In this document: positions 9,161 through 17,210 of the stretch, piece by piece | Layout of the letters: each line of letters opens with the position of its first letter | How positions within the stretch are numbered: the first letter of the stretch is position 1 | Origin: Paenibacillus mendelii | Lineage (GTDB): Bacteria > Bacillota > Bacilli > Paenibacillales > Paenibacillaceae | Assembly: GCF_024498075.1 (NCBI RefSeq) | Contig: NZ_JANHOF010000016.1 | Location: 1 to 64,000, forward strand | Direction: 5' to 3' | DNA length: 64,000 nt | Translations under genes and position numbers: made by a program | Notes under the pieces: generated by a model | What the model saw: the letters and a program-made list of their open reading frames with translations, nothing else | Told to the model about the DNA's origin: nothing | The model's database searches: none

Positions 9161-9340
9161 CTTAGTTCGGTCAATTCCTGTTTAATCGATAAAGAAAAGA
9201 GAGGATGTGTGTCTCCTAGAGAAGTGACCAAGGTTGACCTGCGGAATCGTGAACTCCACTGGCGGCGGGTTATCAAATCAGATTGCACGATTCCAACAGC
9301 AGCCGGAAGGAGATACTTCTTCTATGATCTTAATCGAAAT
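9161..9340. other. Intergenic, no gene recognised
   Basis: Between the two terminators lies a GC-richer 100-base patch with short ORFs on both strands that resemble nothing recognised. It contains an inverted pair GGAATCGTG (about 9242) and CACGATTCC (about 9286). It could be a gene remnant. Confidence 0.3.
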
Positions 9341-9380
9341 AAAAAAAAGACTGCCCATAAAAATCACTTATGGGCAGTCC
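9341..9380 (-). terminator. Intrinsic terminator of the GHL10 gene
   Basis: On the minus strand a GACTGCCCATAA / TTATGGGCAGTC stem is followed by eight T residues (plus-strand A-run at 9341-9348). It lies about 65 bases downstream of the stop of the secreted hydrolase gene. Confidence 0.88.
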
Positions 9381-9444
9381 ATCTCTACGATGTTACTTTA
9401 TAAACTTAAACTTTATACCATCATGCTGAGGTGGAATAGTGGAG

Positions 9445-12348
9445 TTAGCCGTTGTTCAGATCTGTTTGCCCGGACTTGGCTTTGGATCCGGGTTTCGTTG
9501 TGTCTTTCGCTATGAATACCTCGACCATCTGACTTGCGATGGACAAATCATGAGCCAATCGCTTCTTCACTTCGTCATTAGTCCCATACGCAGAAGATGC
9601 GATTCGGCTGTTTATTTGATCAATGTTTTTCTTCGCTTTAGTTGCGAGTTTCCAGCTCATGTTGGTTTCCGACTTCAGATGCTTAATCGCTGATTGCAAA
9701 TCCTTGCGCAGCTTATCTGCATTCTTATCGTTTAGCCCGCCCATTGGCACATAAATATCATTGATTCGGCGAATCATCTCCGTAAAAACAGCGGCCAAAG
9801 GTTTCGTATACCGGTAGTCCGGTTTAATCGCTTCATTGCGATACACACTGGAACGCAGCGCATGCTCGTATTTAAAGTTGAATATCCCCTCATACTCGAA
9901 TAAGGCTGTTCCGATCGCACCGTTCGCAATCGTCTCTTTCACCTGATCCAGCACCGCGGAGGTTGGGTTACCTTGGAACGTATCGATGCCCGAGGAAACG
10001 AGAGCATTCGATTTCGCAAGCTCAAGAGAGTTCAACAAATCTCCTACAACGACGGAGGATCCGGATGCGTATGACATATGAAACAGCTCATCGATCAGAT
10101 TGTGATCGAGCCAATATTTCGTTTCCTGAGCGTGTGACATAGGAGCTTCATGGAAATTCGGCCAGATGGATGCCGTGATTTGCAAATCTGACTTTATGGC
10201 ATGCGCTTCTTCCACGACACGCTCTACCCAAGTATTAATGATATCCGCCCGGAACTGCAGCCATTGATTCCACAACTCCTCATTGACTACATCGCCCGGA
10301 TGCAGATCGATCGGATCGATATCGGTGTTATACTTCTTCATAAATTCTCCACGCGTGAACTCATCATACCCGAAATCGTTCGAGTAATCGCCGGAGCCCG
10401 GATAACGTGCGTAGTCGAGGTGCAGTGAAGCCACATCGTATTTCGTGAGCAGCTCCTCGTACACATCAGATACGAAATCACGGGTTTCCGGCAGCGCAGG
10501 GTTTAACCAATACCATGGGGTATTGTTTGGTCCCGGCTCATAATCGGTGCCGTCTCTGGAGGTTAACCTCCACTCCGGATGATTCATCACCGATGGTCCG
10601 CCGGCAAAGAAATTTTCCACCCAGGCATGGATCTCAATGCCAAGCTTCTTACCTTCTTTAATATAGGCGTCAAGAACGTCAAAGCCTTGGTATAACGGGT
10701 TCAACTCCGTCAATAACAGACCTTCGCTATCCCTGATTTCCGTAGGCCAGGTCGTATACCCGTCCCACCACGTTTCAAGATAAACGGCATTGACATTAAT
10801 GGATTTCAGATTATTTAGTTTCTTCTTCACGTCCTCAAGATTAGTTTCCTTTGGCCTCAGCCATACGCCGCGAGTCTCCACCTTGCCCGATTCAAAGGTC
10901 ATATAAAGCGCGTCCGTCAGCGTGCTGTCAATCTCCTTCAGGAGCTCGAGAATGCTGCCGATTCCTTCTGCAGCCAGCCGTGCTTCAGCCTCCTCATACA
11001 GCTGCCTGCCTTTATCGATCTTCGCTTGAATCTCGGTATACGGAACGTCTCTGAACTCCTTCTTCGACTGCTCCAGCTGATTCTCGGCAGCCAGGATATT
11101 AATCGCCGCCTTGTCCAGATAGGATTCGGGCGTGAAAATGATGAGCACTTGCTTAGTTGTATCATCGACCCACACCCTGGCACCTACAGGTGCATTGCTC
11201 GTCAGCCAAGCGTTCTTCACGCCATGTCCGGATAAGACAAGCCCGCCTTCCGGGATGAGAGAATCATTACCTCCATTCGTGACCACAAAGCCATTCTTAT
11301 CGACTACAACTTCGCTTCCCCATCCATTGGTTCCCGTTCGCTCGCCACCCCGGTCGTACACGATCATTTGATCTCCCAACCGGTCTGCATTCCGAGCGTC
11401 AAAGCTTGTTTTGGCAGCCTGGTAAACTGGACTATCCATATCTAGTTCCACCTCATCGCCAACTTGAACGATATTGAGCAATTCATCATACCCTTTATTT
11501 CCCGATTGAATGGACAGCACATAACCATTATCCGGAATCGGAGAATCGTTATCGACGAAATTCCCGCTCTCATCCGCATGAATGGATACAAATCGTGTCA
11601 CCTTGCCATCGACCACGGTAAGCTCCATCCCCCACGGATTTTGTATGGTCGACTCCCCGTACTCGGGTGTGAACAGAATGACTTCTTCACTGAGACGTTG
11701 TTTGTTGGTTCCTGTAATGCCAACGACAACGCCGCTCACTTTAAAATACTTGTTCGGATATACGGGAATCTCCATCGACTCCGCTTGAACTGACTGCCCA
11801 AGCTTGACTCCAGTAAGGAGATCCTTCGCCGTTCCCGATGCCGATATGACATAACCGTTCAGCGGAATGTTGGTTCCGCTGCCACCGGTAGGGCGATCGG
11901 CTGCAATGACGGCAATGACACCGTTTACAACAATGTACTCAGCAGTGTCATCCGCATGATAAGGCTTGGTTGCGCTCCCATAATTCCGCGTATAGACGGC
12001 TAACGAATTCGGGGTTCGTTCTTGATCAATCAGATCGACCTGAATCGGATCCTTGCCTTCTATGATTAGCTGCGGTTCGGTTGCAAGAAGGGCCGTATCC
12101 CCCGGATCATCTTCACTCTCGGGAACGCCTTGAGCTGGATCCTCTATTTGTGATTCACTCTCATTGTTTTCTGGCAGTTGTTGATCTTGATTATCTACGG
12201 CCTCCGAATCATCGGATGGCAGCTCTTGTGTGTTTACAATCAACGGTTCTTCAATCTGCGGCTCGGCCGATACCGATGACGCAATAGCGGTGAAAAGAAG
12301 GGCCATACTTAATATACATGAGAGCAGTGGTTTGGCATTAACCTTCAA
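9445..12348 (-). CDS. Secreted GHL10-family glycoside hydrolase
   Basis: A 967-residue exported protein. Residues 1-28 are a signal peptide (hydrophobic LLSCILSMALLFTAIASSVSA). Residues 30-95 form an acidic Gln/Glu/Asp linker. Residues about 95-420 hold three related modules, each with an IPxNGYVLSxxG / VGxxV core. Residues about 485-830 are a GHL10 (DUF187) TIM barrel: VETRGVWLRP, NAVYLETWWDGYTTWP, EIHAWVENF, SLHLDYARYPG. The C-terminal 130 residues are basic and helical. Start is a TTG with AAGGAGG ten bases upstream. It is the last gene after a ROK kinase gene on the same strand, and its own terminator follows. Likely acts on an extracellular glycan feeding the amino-sugar genes upstream; the linkage cleaved is unknown. 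Confidence 0.85.
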   Translation of the reverse strand: MKVNAKPLLSCILSMALLFTAIASSVSAEPQIEEPLIVNTQELPSDDSEAVDNQDQQLPENNESESQIEDPAQGVPESEDDPGDTALLATEPQLIIEGKDPIQVDLIDQERTPNSLAVYTRNYGSATKPYHADDTAEYIVVNGVIAVIAADRPTGGSGTNIPLNGYVISASGTAKDLLTGVKLGQSVQAESMEIPVYPNKYFKVSGVVVGITGTNKQRLSEEVILFTPEYGESTIQNPWGMELTVVDGKVTRFVSIHADESGNFVDNDSPIPDNGYVLSIQSGNKGYDELLNIVQVGDEVELDMDSPVYQAAKTSFDARNADRLGDQMIVYDRGGERTGTNGWGSEVVVDKNGFVVTNGGNDSLIPEGGLVLSGHGVKNAWLTSNAPVGARVWVDDTTKQVLIIFTPESYLDKAAINILAAENQLEQSKKEFRDVPYTEIQAKIDKGRQLYEEAEARLAAEGIGSILELLKEIDSTLTDALYMTFESGKVETRGVWLRPKETNLEDVKKKLNNLKSINVNAVYLETWWDGYTTWPTEIRDSEGLLLTELNPLYQGFDVLDAYIKEGKKLGIEIHAWVENFFAGGPSVMNHPEWRLTSRDGTDYEPGPNNTPWYWLNPALPETRDFVSDVYEELLTKYDVASLHLDYARYPGSGDYSNDFGYDEFTRGEFMKKYNTDIDPIDLHPGDVVNEELWNQWLQFRADIINTWVERVVEEAHAIKSDLQITASIWPNFHEAPMSHAQETKYWLDHNLIDELFHMSYASGSSVVVGDLLNSLELAKSNALVSSGIDTFQGNPTSAVLDQVKETIANGAIGTALFEYEGIFNFKYEHALRSSVYRNEAIKPDYRYTKPLAAVFTEMIRRINDIYVPMGGLNDKNADKLRKDLQSAIKHLKSETNMSWKLATKAKKNIDQINSRIASSAYGTNDEVKKRLAHDLSIASQMVEVFIAKDTTKPGSKAKSGQTDLNNG

Positions 12349-12509
12349 AGCCGATCTACCTCCTTAAGTCTGTTTGTACAATCGATCTTCAATCTGCCTA
12401 AGAGCACAGAGCTGCGCGCTGGCATCAATTCTACTTCCCATCACCCCCTTAAAAAAGAATAATTTTCTATTATGAATACTATTAAAAGTTACTTTCTCTA
12501 TTTGTTCAT

Positions 12510-12573
12510 AAAAAAAAGGCACGAGATCACTCCTCCCATGCCTGTACACGAAGTCTGTTATCCGCTGTGCCTT
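12510..12573 (-). terminator. Possible terminator between ROK kinase and GHL10 genes
   Basis: On the minus strand AAGGCAC (12567-12573 read in reverse) pairs with GTGCCTT just before a run of T residues. The loop is long (about 44 bases), so the structure is less sure than the other terminators here. Confidence 0.4.
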
Positions 12574-12606
12574 CCTAAGCCGAGTAACCGGCTGCATATG
12601 TCTATC

Positions 12607-13554
12607 TTATGAATAATGCCAGAGCTGTGCCGCTGCGCCGATGACGCCGGCCTGAATGCCGACTGCAGCCGGGACGATCTTAACCGCCTCCCACATCGCG
12701 GGAGCCGTTCTTAATGCGGCCTCCCTTCGCAATGCGCTCAGCAAGGGCTCGCCAGCTTCCGATACACCGCCGCCAATGATGACAGCCTGCGGGTTGAAGG
12801 TATGAATCAGTCCGCTAATTCCGGTAGACAATGCGGTAATAACGACATCCATGATTGCAGAAGCTTGCGGTTCTCCATCGAGCCATCCCTTGATGACGGA
12901 CCTGGAATCAGTCTGCCCCTCATACAAGCCTGCTGCTGCATGCTCATCCGCTAAGCGAACAATCCCCGTACCGGATGCATATAATTCGATGCAGCCGCGG
13001 TTGCCGCAAGAACAGCGGGGTCCGTTGAAGTTGACGGACACATGGCCCAGCTCTGCTGCTCCGCCGAACGTTCCCCGAATCAGCTGACCATTCTCTACAA
13101 CGGCGCCGCCAATTCCTGTACCTAGCGCTAAGCAGACGAAGCTGTTCAAGCCGCGGGCTGCACCGTAGCGCCGCTCCGCAATCGCTTGAACATTCACGTC
13201 GTTATCCACGATGACCGGCAGTCCAGGAAACCTGCCGGCTACGTCCTCTTTAATTCGCGTACCTGTCCAGCCTGGCAGCGTATCAACGGCGAATGCAACT
13301 CTCCCGGTTGCAAAATCAATCTGTCCGGCGCTGCCAATCCCGATGCCGCGAAGCTTCTCCCGGTCTGTATAGGCTGACGCAGCCTCATACATACGCCCAA
13401 TACCTTCCAGTACTTGATTCAGAACGACAACGGCGCCCTCTCTGGCTTCTGTCCGAACAATCTCCTGATGATAAAGCTTTCCCTGATCGTCTGCGAGTGC
13501 AAAATGAATCTTGGTTCCCCCAATATCCACTCCGATGGCTAGCTCGACGGACAT
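12607..13554 (-). CDS. ROK-family sugar kinase, possibly ManNAc kinase
   Basis: A 315-residue ROK kinase. The ATP-binding GVDIGGTK is at residues 8-15, the central ALGTGIGGAVV at about 145, the ELGH catalytic/zinc-adjacent motif at about 168, and the zinc cluster CSCGNRGCIE at about 180-189. All zinc cysteines are present. Family members phosphorylate glucose, ManNAc, GlcNAc or related sugars. Placement two genes after the NanE epimerase suggests N-acetylmannosamine kinase (NanK), giving ManNAc-6-phosphate for NanE; glucokinase is the alternative. GGAGG lies nine bases before the ATG. It follows the RpiR gene by 36 bases and is probably co-transcribed with it. Confidence 0.82.
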   Translation of the reverse strand: MSVELAIGVDIGGTKIHFALADDQGKLYHQEIVRTEAREGAVVVLNQVLEGIGRMYEAASAYTDREKLRGIGIGSAGQIDFATGRVAFAVDTLPGWTGTRIKEDVAGRFPGLPVIVDNDVNVQAIAERRYGAARGLNSFVCLALGTGIGGAVVENGQLIRGTFGGAAELGHVSVNFNGPRCSCGNRGCIELYASGTGIVRLADEHAAAGLYEGQTDSRSVIKGWLDGEPQASAIMDVVITALSTGISGLIHTFNPQAVIIGGGVSEAGEPLLSALRREAALRTAPAMWEAVKIVPAAVGIQAGVIGAAAQLWHYS

Positions 13555-13590
13555 CTGACGTTCCTCCTGTGCACGTTTAGTGAGTTCCCA

Positions 13591-14460
13591 TTAGTACAGC
13601 TTATCGGCAACGGCATTCGCCGTTTTGCGAATGGATTCGTTTGTCTCACTCTTTTTGAGCGTGGTAATCAAGGTCGACATGATGTCCAGCAGATGAATCT
13701 GAGCCATCTTAGTCGATAGCGCACCGCCCTGGAACGGCATCTCCCGAGTAGGAATGAGGAGTACGATATCCGCATTAGTCGTAATCGGCGATTTCGCATG
13801 GCTGGTCAGACAAATCACACGCGCTCCGTTTTCCTTGGCCTGCTTTAAAGGATCGACAAGGTCCTTCGTACTGCCGGAGGTCGAGATGCCGATCACGACA
13901 TCGCCTTTCTGGACCATTGCAGCCGACATCGCGATGATATGCGCGTCACGTTGGGCTTCGACCTTCATACCCAGTCTCATTAACCGATAATGTGTGTCGA
14001 GAGCGGTTATCCCGGATGAGCCCACGCCGTAAATGTAAATCTTGTCGGCCGCGATAATGGCGTCGACAGCACGGGTCATTTGTTCAATATCTAATAAGTC
14101 CAGCGTATTCTTAAGAATGTTCTCGTTATTCATGGTCACTTTACGGACAATGTCCATCGTGTTGTCGGATTCGTCGATTTCACCGTTCAGGTAGTTGGGC
14201 ACATTGACCAGATCCTGAGCGATCGACAGCTTAAACTCATGATACCCTCTAAAGCCGAGAGCGCGGCAGAATCGGATCACGGATGTTTCGCCAACCCCGG
14301 CCGTTTCGGCCAAGTCCGTTACGGTCGATAATACCGCTTCTTCCGGATTGTTCTGGACAGCATCCGCCACTTTCTTCTCCGCTTTGGTCATGGATGAATA
14401 CACACTTGAAATCATCAACAACGTGTTTGATGAATTATTTAACCTGCGCGCTTTTTTCAT
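13591..14460 (-). CDS. RpiR/MurR-family transcriptional regulator
   Basis: A 289-residue regulator. Residues about 12-85 are the RpiR winged-helix domain (MTKAEKKVADAVQNNPEE, then VTDLAETAGVGETSVIRFCRALGFRGYHEFK). Residues about 120-265 are a SIS sugar-phosphate-binding domain (IYIYGVGSSG, GDVVIGISTSGSTKDLVDPLK). SIS-RpiR proteins usually sense a phosphosugar; with NanE and a ROK kinase beside it, ManNAc-6-P or GlcNAc-6-P is the likely ligand. GGGAG lies six bases before the ATG. The 165-base gap upstream holds a weak TTGTAA/TATTCT promoter on the minus strand, so the regulator may have its own promoter as well as read-through from nanE. Confidence 0.88.
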   Translation of the reverse strand: MKKARRLNNSSNTLLMISSVYSSMTKAEKKVADAVQNNPEEAVLSTVTDLAETAGVGETSVIRFCRALGFRGYHEFKLSIAQDLVNVPNYLNGEIDESDNTMDIVRKVTMNNENILKNTLDLLDIEQMTRAVDAIIAADKIYIYGVGSSGITALDTHYRLMRLGMKVEAQRDAHIIAMSAAMVQKGDVVIGISTSGSTKDLVDPLKQAKENGARVICLTSHAKSPITTNADIVLLIPTREMPFQGGALSTKMAQIHLLDIMSTLITTLKKSETNESIRKTANAVADKLY

Positions 14461-14625
14461 TGTAATTCTCCCTTATTGTGTCAACTGGATTATTATGGTT
14501 AATTAATGAAAGAATATACGAATGTGATAGTATTTACAAGAGAACAACCTCTTAAAGTCTGCGTTTTGAGCCAAATTATATGCTGAATCTAGCACAAATT
14601 CGGATGTTTGTCACACGAGCATCCC

Positions 14626-15345
14626 TTAGTTTGCTGTAAGATTAGAGGAATGCTCGATTCTTCTGTGGATAGCCTTCACGAACCGCTTCGTTATCTCCTG
14701 TGGACGCGTGATCGCAGTACCGACAACAACGGCATGCGCTCCTGCCTCGAAGCATTGCAAGCATTCATCTACAGTCCAAATCCGGCCTTCAGCGAGAACC
14801 GGCGTCTCGTTCCGTGCTGCAAGCTTGCGCACAAGCCCAATATCCGGTTCTTTGCTTTGCCGGCTGTAAGGGGTGTATCCCGACATCGTAGTGGACACAA
14901 TGTCGACGTTCATCTCCATCGCCTGTACGCCTTCTTCATAAGTAGATATATCGGCAACGACGATCGCTTTTGGATATATGTACCGAATGCGCTCCAGCAA
15001 TTGTCTGAATGCCAGACCGTCAGGCCTTGTTTGATTCGTAGCATCCACAGCGACAAATTCAGCGCCCGCTGATAGCACGGCACCGATTTCCTTCATCGTA
15101 GGTGTAATATATACGTCGCTGTTCGGATAATTTTGCTTGTATAGACCAATCACCGGTAAGGAGCATCGTTTCTTGATCGCTTCAATATCCTTTGGCGTAT
15201 TCGCTCGAATCGCGACTGCCCCTCCCTCTTCCGCGGCAACAGCCATTGCGCTCATGATATCCGAACCAAACAGAGGTTCATTCTCCAGCGCTTGGCACGA
15301 TACAACGCACCCGTTACGCAGCCTTTCTATGAGTGCATCTTTCAT
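14626..15345 (-). CDS. nanE: N-acetylmannosamine-6-phosphate 2-epimerase
   Basis: A 239-residue (beta/alpha)8 protein of usual NanE length. Recognisable stretches are VVSCQALENEPL at the N-terminus, GAVAIRAN, PVIGLYKQ, FVAVDAT, VVADIST and a C-terminal ILAEGRIWT-like segment followed by AHAVVVGTAITRP. It converts ManNAc-6-P to GlcNAc-6-P in the cytoplasm. The neighbouring ROK kinase and SIS-type regulator support this role. No NanA lyase, transporter, NagA or NagB is in the window, so input and output steps must be elsewhere. AAGGAG lies eight bases before the ATG. Transcription is divergent from the DUF4127 gene. Confidence 0.92.
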   Translation of the reverse strand: MKDALIERLRNGCVVSCQALENEPLFGSDIMSAMAVAAEEGGAVAIRANTPKDIEAIKKRCSLPVIGLYKQNYPNSDVYITPTMKEIGAVLSAGAEFVAVDATNQTRPDGLAFRQLLERIRYIYPKAIVVADISTYEEGVQAMEMNVDIVSTTMSGYTPYSRQSKEPDIGLVRKLAARNETPVLAEGRIWTVDECLQCFEAGAHAVVVGTAITRPQEITKRFVKAIHRRIEHSSNLTAN

Positions 15346-15460
15346 TAGTTCCGCTCCTTTTGACTGGGTGTAGTCTGGGTTTTATTACAATAATCATACC
15401 ATCGAACAATTCAAAATGGAAGATTTCTTTTTTTACTCTTTTGTTATCGGATTTATTCTC

Positions 15461-15489
15461 TTTTTCAAAAAAGGAAGTCATGCTATACT
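15461..15489 (+). promoter_or_regulatory. Promoter for the DUF4127 gene
   Basis: TGCTATACT (15482-15490) is an extended -10 box; TTTTTC/TTTTCA at 15461-15467 is a weak -35 at 16-17 bases spacing. The GGAGGT ribosome site and ATG follow about 20 and 37 bases later. The 180-base divergent region to nanE is T-rich with two GGAAG-containing tracts that could be regulator sites. Confidence 0.5.
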
Positions 15490-15526
15490 TATTTCATACA
15501 AATCTATGCAATGGAGGTAATTTGAT

Positions 15527-17107
15527 ATGAATGATCTCGTGTATGTTCCGCTGGATGAGAGGCCCTGTAATTATGAGTATCCTGCCGCTTTAGCCCGCAT
15601 CGGTGAATTACCGTTAACTTCACCTCCTCTTCACCTTCTTGGGAACAAGAAGCGCCCTGCCGATACGACCGGAATCATGAATTGGTTAATCGAATCCGCG
15701 CAAGACGCCAATGATTTAGTCGTTTCCATCGATATGCTCGTTTACGGCGGCATTGTCCCTTCACGCTTGCATCATCATACGGAAGAAGAATGTCTTCAGC
15801 GGCTATCGATTCTGCGAGAGCTGAAGGCGGCCCATCCCTCCCTCCGGATCCATGCCTTCAATCTCATCATGCGCACCCCGTCTTATAATAGCGACGATGA
15901 GGAGCCGGCTTACTATGAGCAGCATGGGGAGAGCATCTACCGGTATTCCTGGCTCAGCGATAAGCGCACCTATGGCGAGCTTCCGGCATCCGAGCAAGCG
16001 GAATGGGAGCGCTTGCATACGGTTATTCCGCAAGCGGTTCTTACCGAGCATTTGCAGCGGCGAAGTGTAAACGCATTCATTAATGAAGCCTCCGTCAAAT
16101 TCGTTCATGAAGGCATTATCGATACACTCATAATTCCGCTCGATGACAATGCGGAATACGGATTTACCGCATCCGAGCGGAACAAGCTTATTGTTCTGGC
16201 GGACAGCCTTAATCTCTCGGATCGCATTCATATTTATCCAGGAGCCGACGAGGTCGGCTGTACGCTCATCGCTCGCGTTTTCTGCGAGCGGCGCAGCTAC
16301 CGGCCTGAATTGTTTACGCGTTATTCCTCGACGCTCGGGCCGACGATCATTCCATGTCTGGAAGACCGTACACTCGGCGAGAGTATCAAATCGCAGGTTA
16401 TTGCAGCCGGAGGTCTGCTTGCCGACAATTCCCATGAGGCGGATTTCATCTTAATGGTCCATTCGCCCGCGGCAGGGCAGAATGCTGTTGCTGATGCCGC
16501 CTCACCGTTGTCCTCGCGCCATCGTTCTTATTTTTCCGAGGTCAACATCCGGGAATTTGCCGCTGCTATTCAGAACTACATGGACAAAGGACGAACGGTT
16601 GCGCTTGCCGATGTTGCTGCATTGAACGGCAGCGATCAATCACTCATGCAGCTGTTGTCCCGCTTAGGACTGTTAAGCCGGCTGCAGGCTTACGCCGGTT
16701 GGAATACGTCTGGCAATACGCTCGGAACCGTTATTGCGCATGGCATTATCGAGTCTTACTATTCTCGCCCTGCAACCGGCGAATCGGTCGATAGGATGGC
16801 GAAAAGCCGTGCCTTCTTGATCGCGCGGCTCATAGAGGATTGGGGCTATCAAGCCATTGTCAGATCACGGACGCTGCATGAACATCTTCCGCTACTAGGC
16901 GGCAATTATTTCAACGTTGCCGAATGCTATGATGCGGTTACCGAATTGGTCCGGGATCAGCTCAAGGCTTTCGTACATACCTATCTCCAGGATTTGCAGC
17001 CTGAACGGATTGAAATCCATGATGTGCGCATGCCATGGAAACGAATGTTCGAGGTTGGTTTTCAAGTTAGTCTGACAGATTCACCAGTGGAGAACAGCTT
17101 CTCATAG
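15527..17107 (+). CDS. DUF4127 family protein
   Basis: A 526-residue protein opening with VYVPLDERPCNYEYP, the hallmark start of DUF4127. Other family-like stretches are VVSIDMLVYGGIVPSRLHH near residue 65, IHAFNLIMRTPSYNSDDEEP near 110, TLIIPLDDNAEYGFTASE near 205, IYPGADEVGCTLIAR near 240 and ALADVAALNGSDQSLM near 365. There is no signal peptide. The conserved Asp, Glu and Arg residues suggest an enzyme, but no activity is established to my knowledge. GGAGGT lies 8 bases before the ATG. It is divergent from nanE, which suggests a role in amino-sugar or glycan metabolism by context only. Confidence 0.82.
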   Translation: MNDLVYVPLDERPCNYEYPAALARIGELPLTSPPLHLLGNKKRPADTTGIMNWLIESAQDANDLVVSIDMLVYGGIVPSRLHHHTEEECLQRLSILRELKAAHPSLRIHAFNLIMRTPSYNSDDEEPAYYEQHGESIYRYSWLSDKRTYGELPASEQAEWERLHTVIPQAVLTEHLQRRSVNAFINEASVKFVHEGIIDTLIIPLDDNAEYGFTASERNKLIVLADSLNLSDRIHIYPGADEVGCTLIARVFCERRSYRPELFTRYSSTLGPTIIPCLEDRTLGESIKSQVIAAGGLLADNSHEADFILMVHSPAAGQNAVADAASPLSSRHRSYFSEVNIREFAAAIQNYMDKGRTVALADVAALNGSDQSLMQLLSRLGLLSRLQAYAGWNTSGNTLGTVIAHGIIESYYSRPATGESVDRMAKSRAFLIARLIEDWGYQAIVRSRTLHEHLPLLGGNYFNVAECYDAVTELVRDQLKAFVHTYLQDLQPERIEIHDVRMPWKRMFEVGFQVSLTDSPVENSFS

Positions 17108-17154
17108 TCCGGACCGGGTCGTTCCGATCTGACCGTTCCTATCATACAAGAAAA

Positions 17155-17182
17155 GAAAGGGGCTGCGGGCAGCCCCTTTCTT
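17155..17182. terminator. Shared terminator between convergent genes
   Basis: AAGAAAGGGGCTG / CAGCCCCTTTCTT forms a 13-bp stem with a tiny loop between the DUF4127 gene and the secreted 885-residue protein. The minus-strand side has the better T-rich tail. Confidence 0.88.
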
Positions 17183-17210
17183 GTACCTGCTTATCGACAA
17201 ACTCCGCTGC

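Noticed and set aside
12364..12597. 77-residue ORF between GHL10 and ROK genes
   Set aside because: It runs through the long-looped terminator and has no ribosome site; composition is not convincing.
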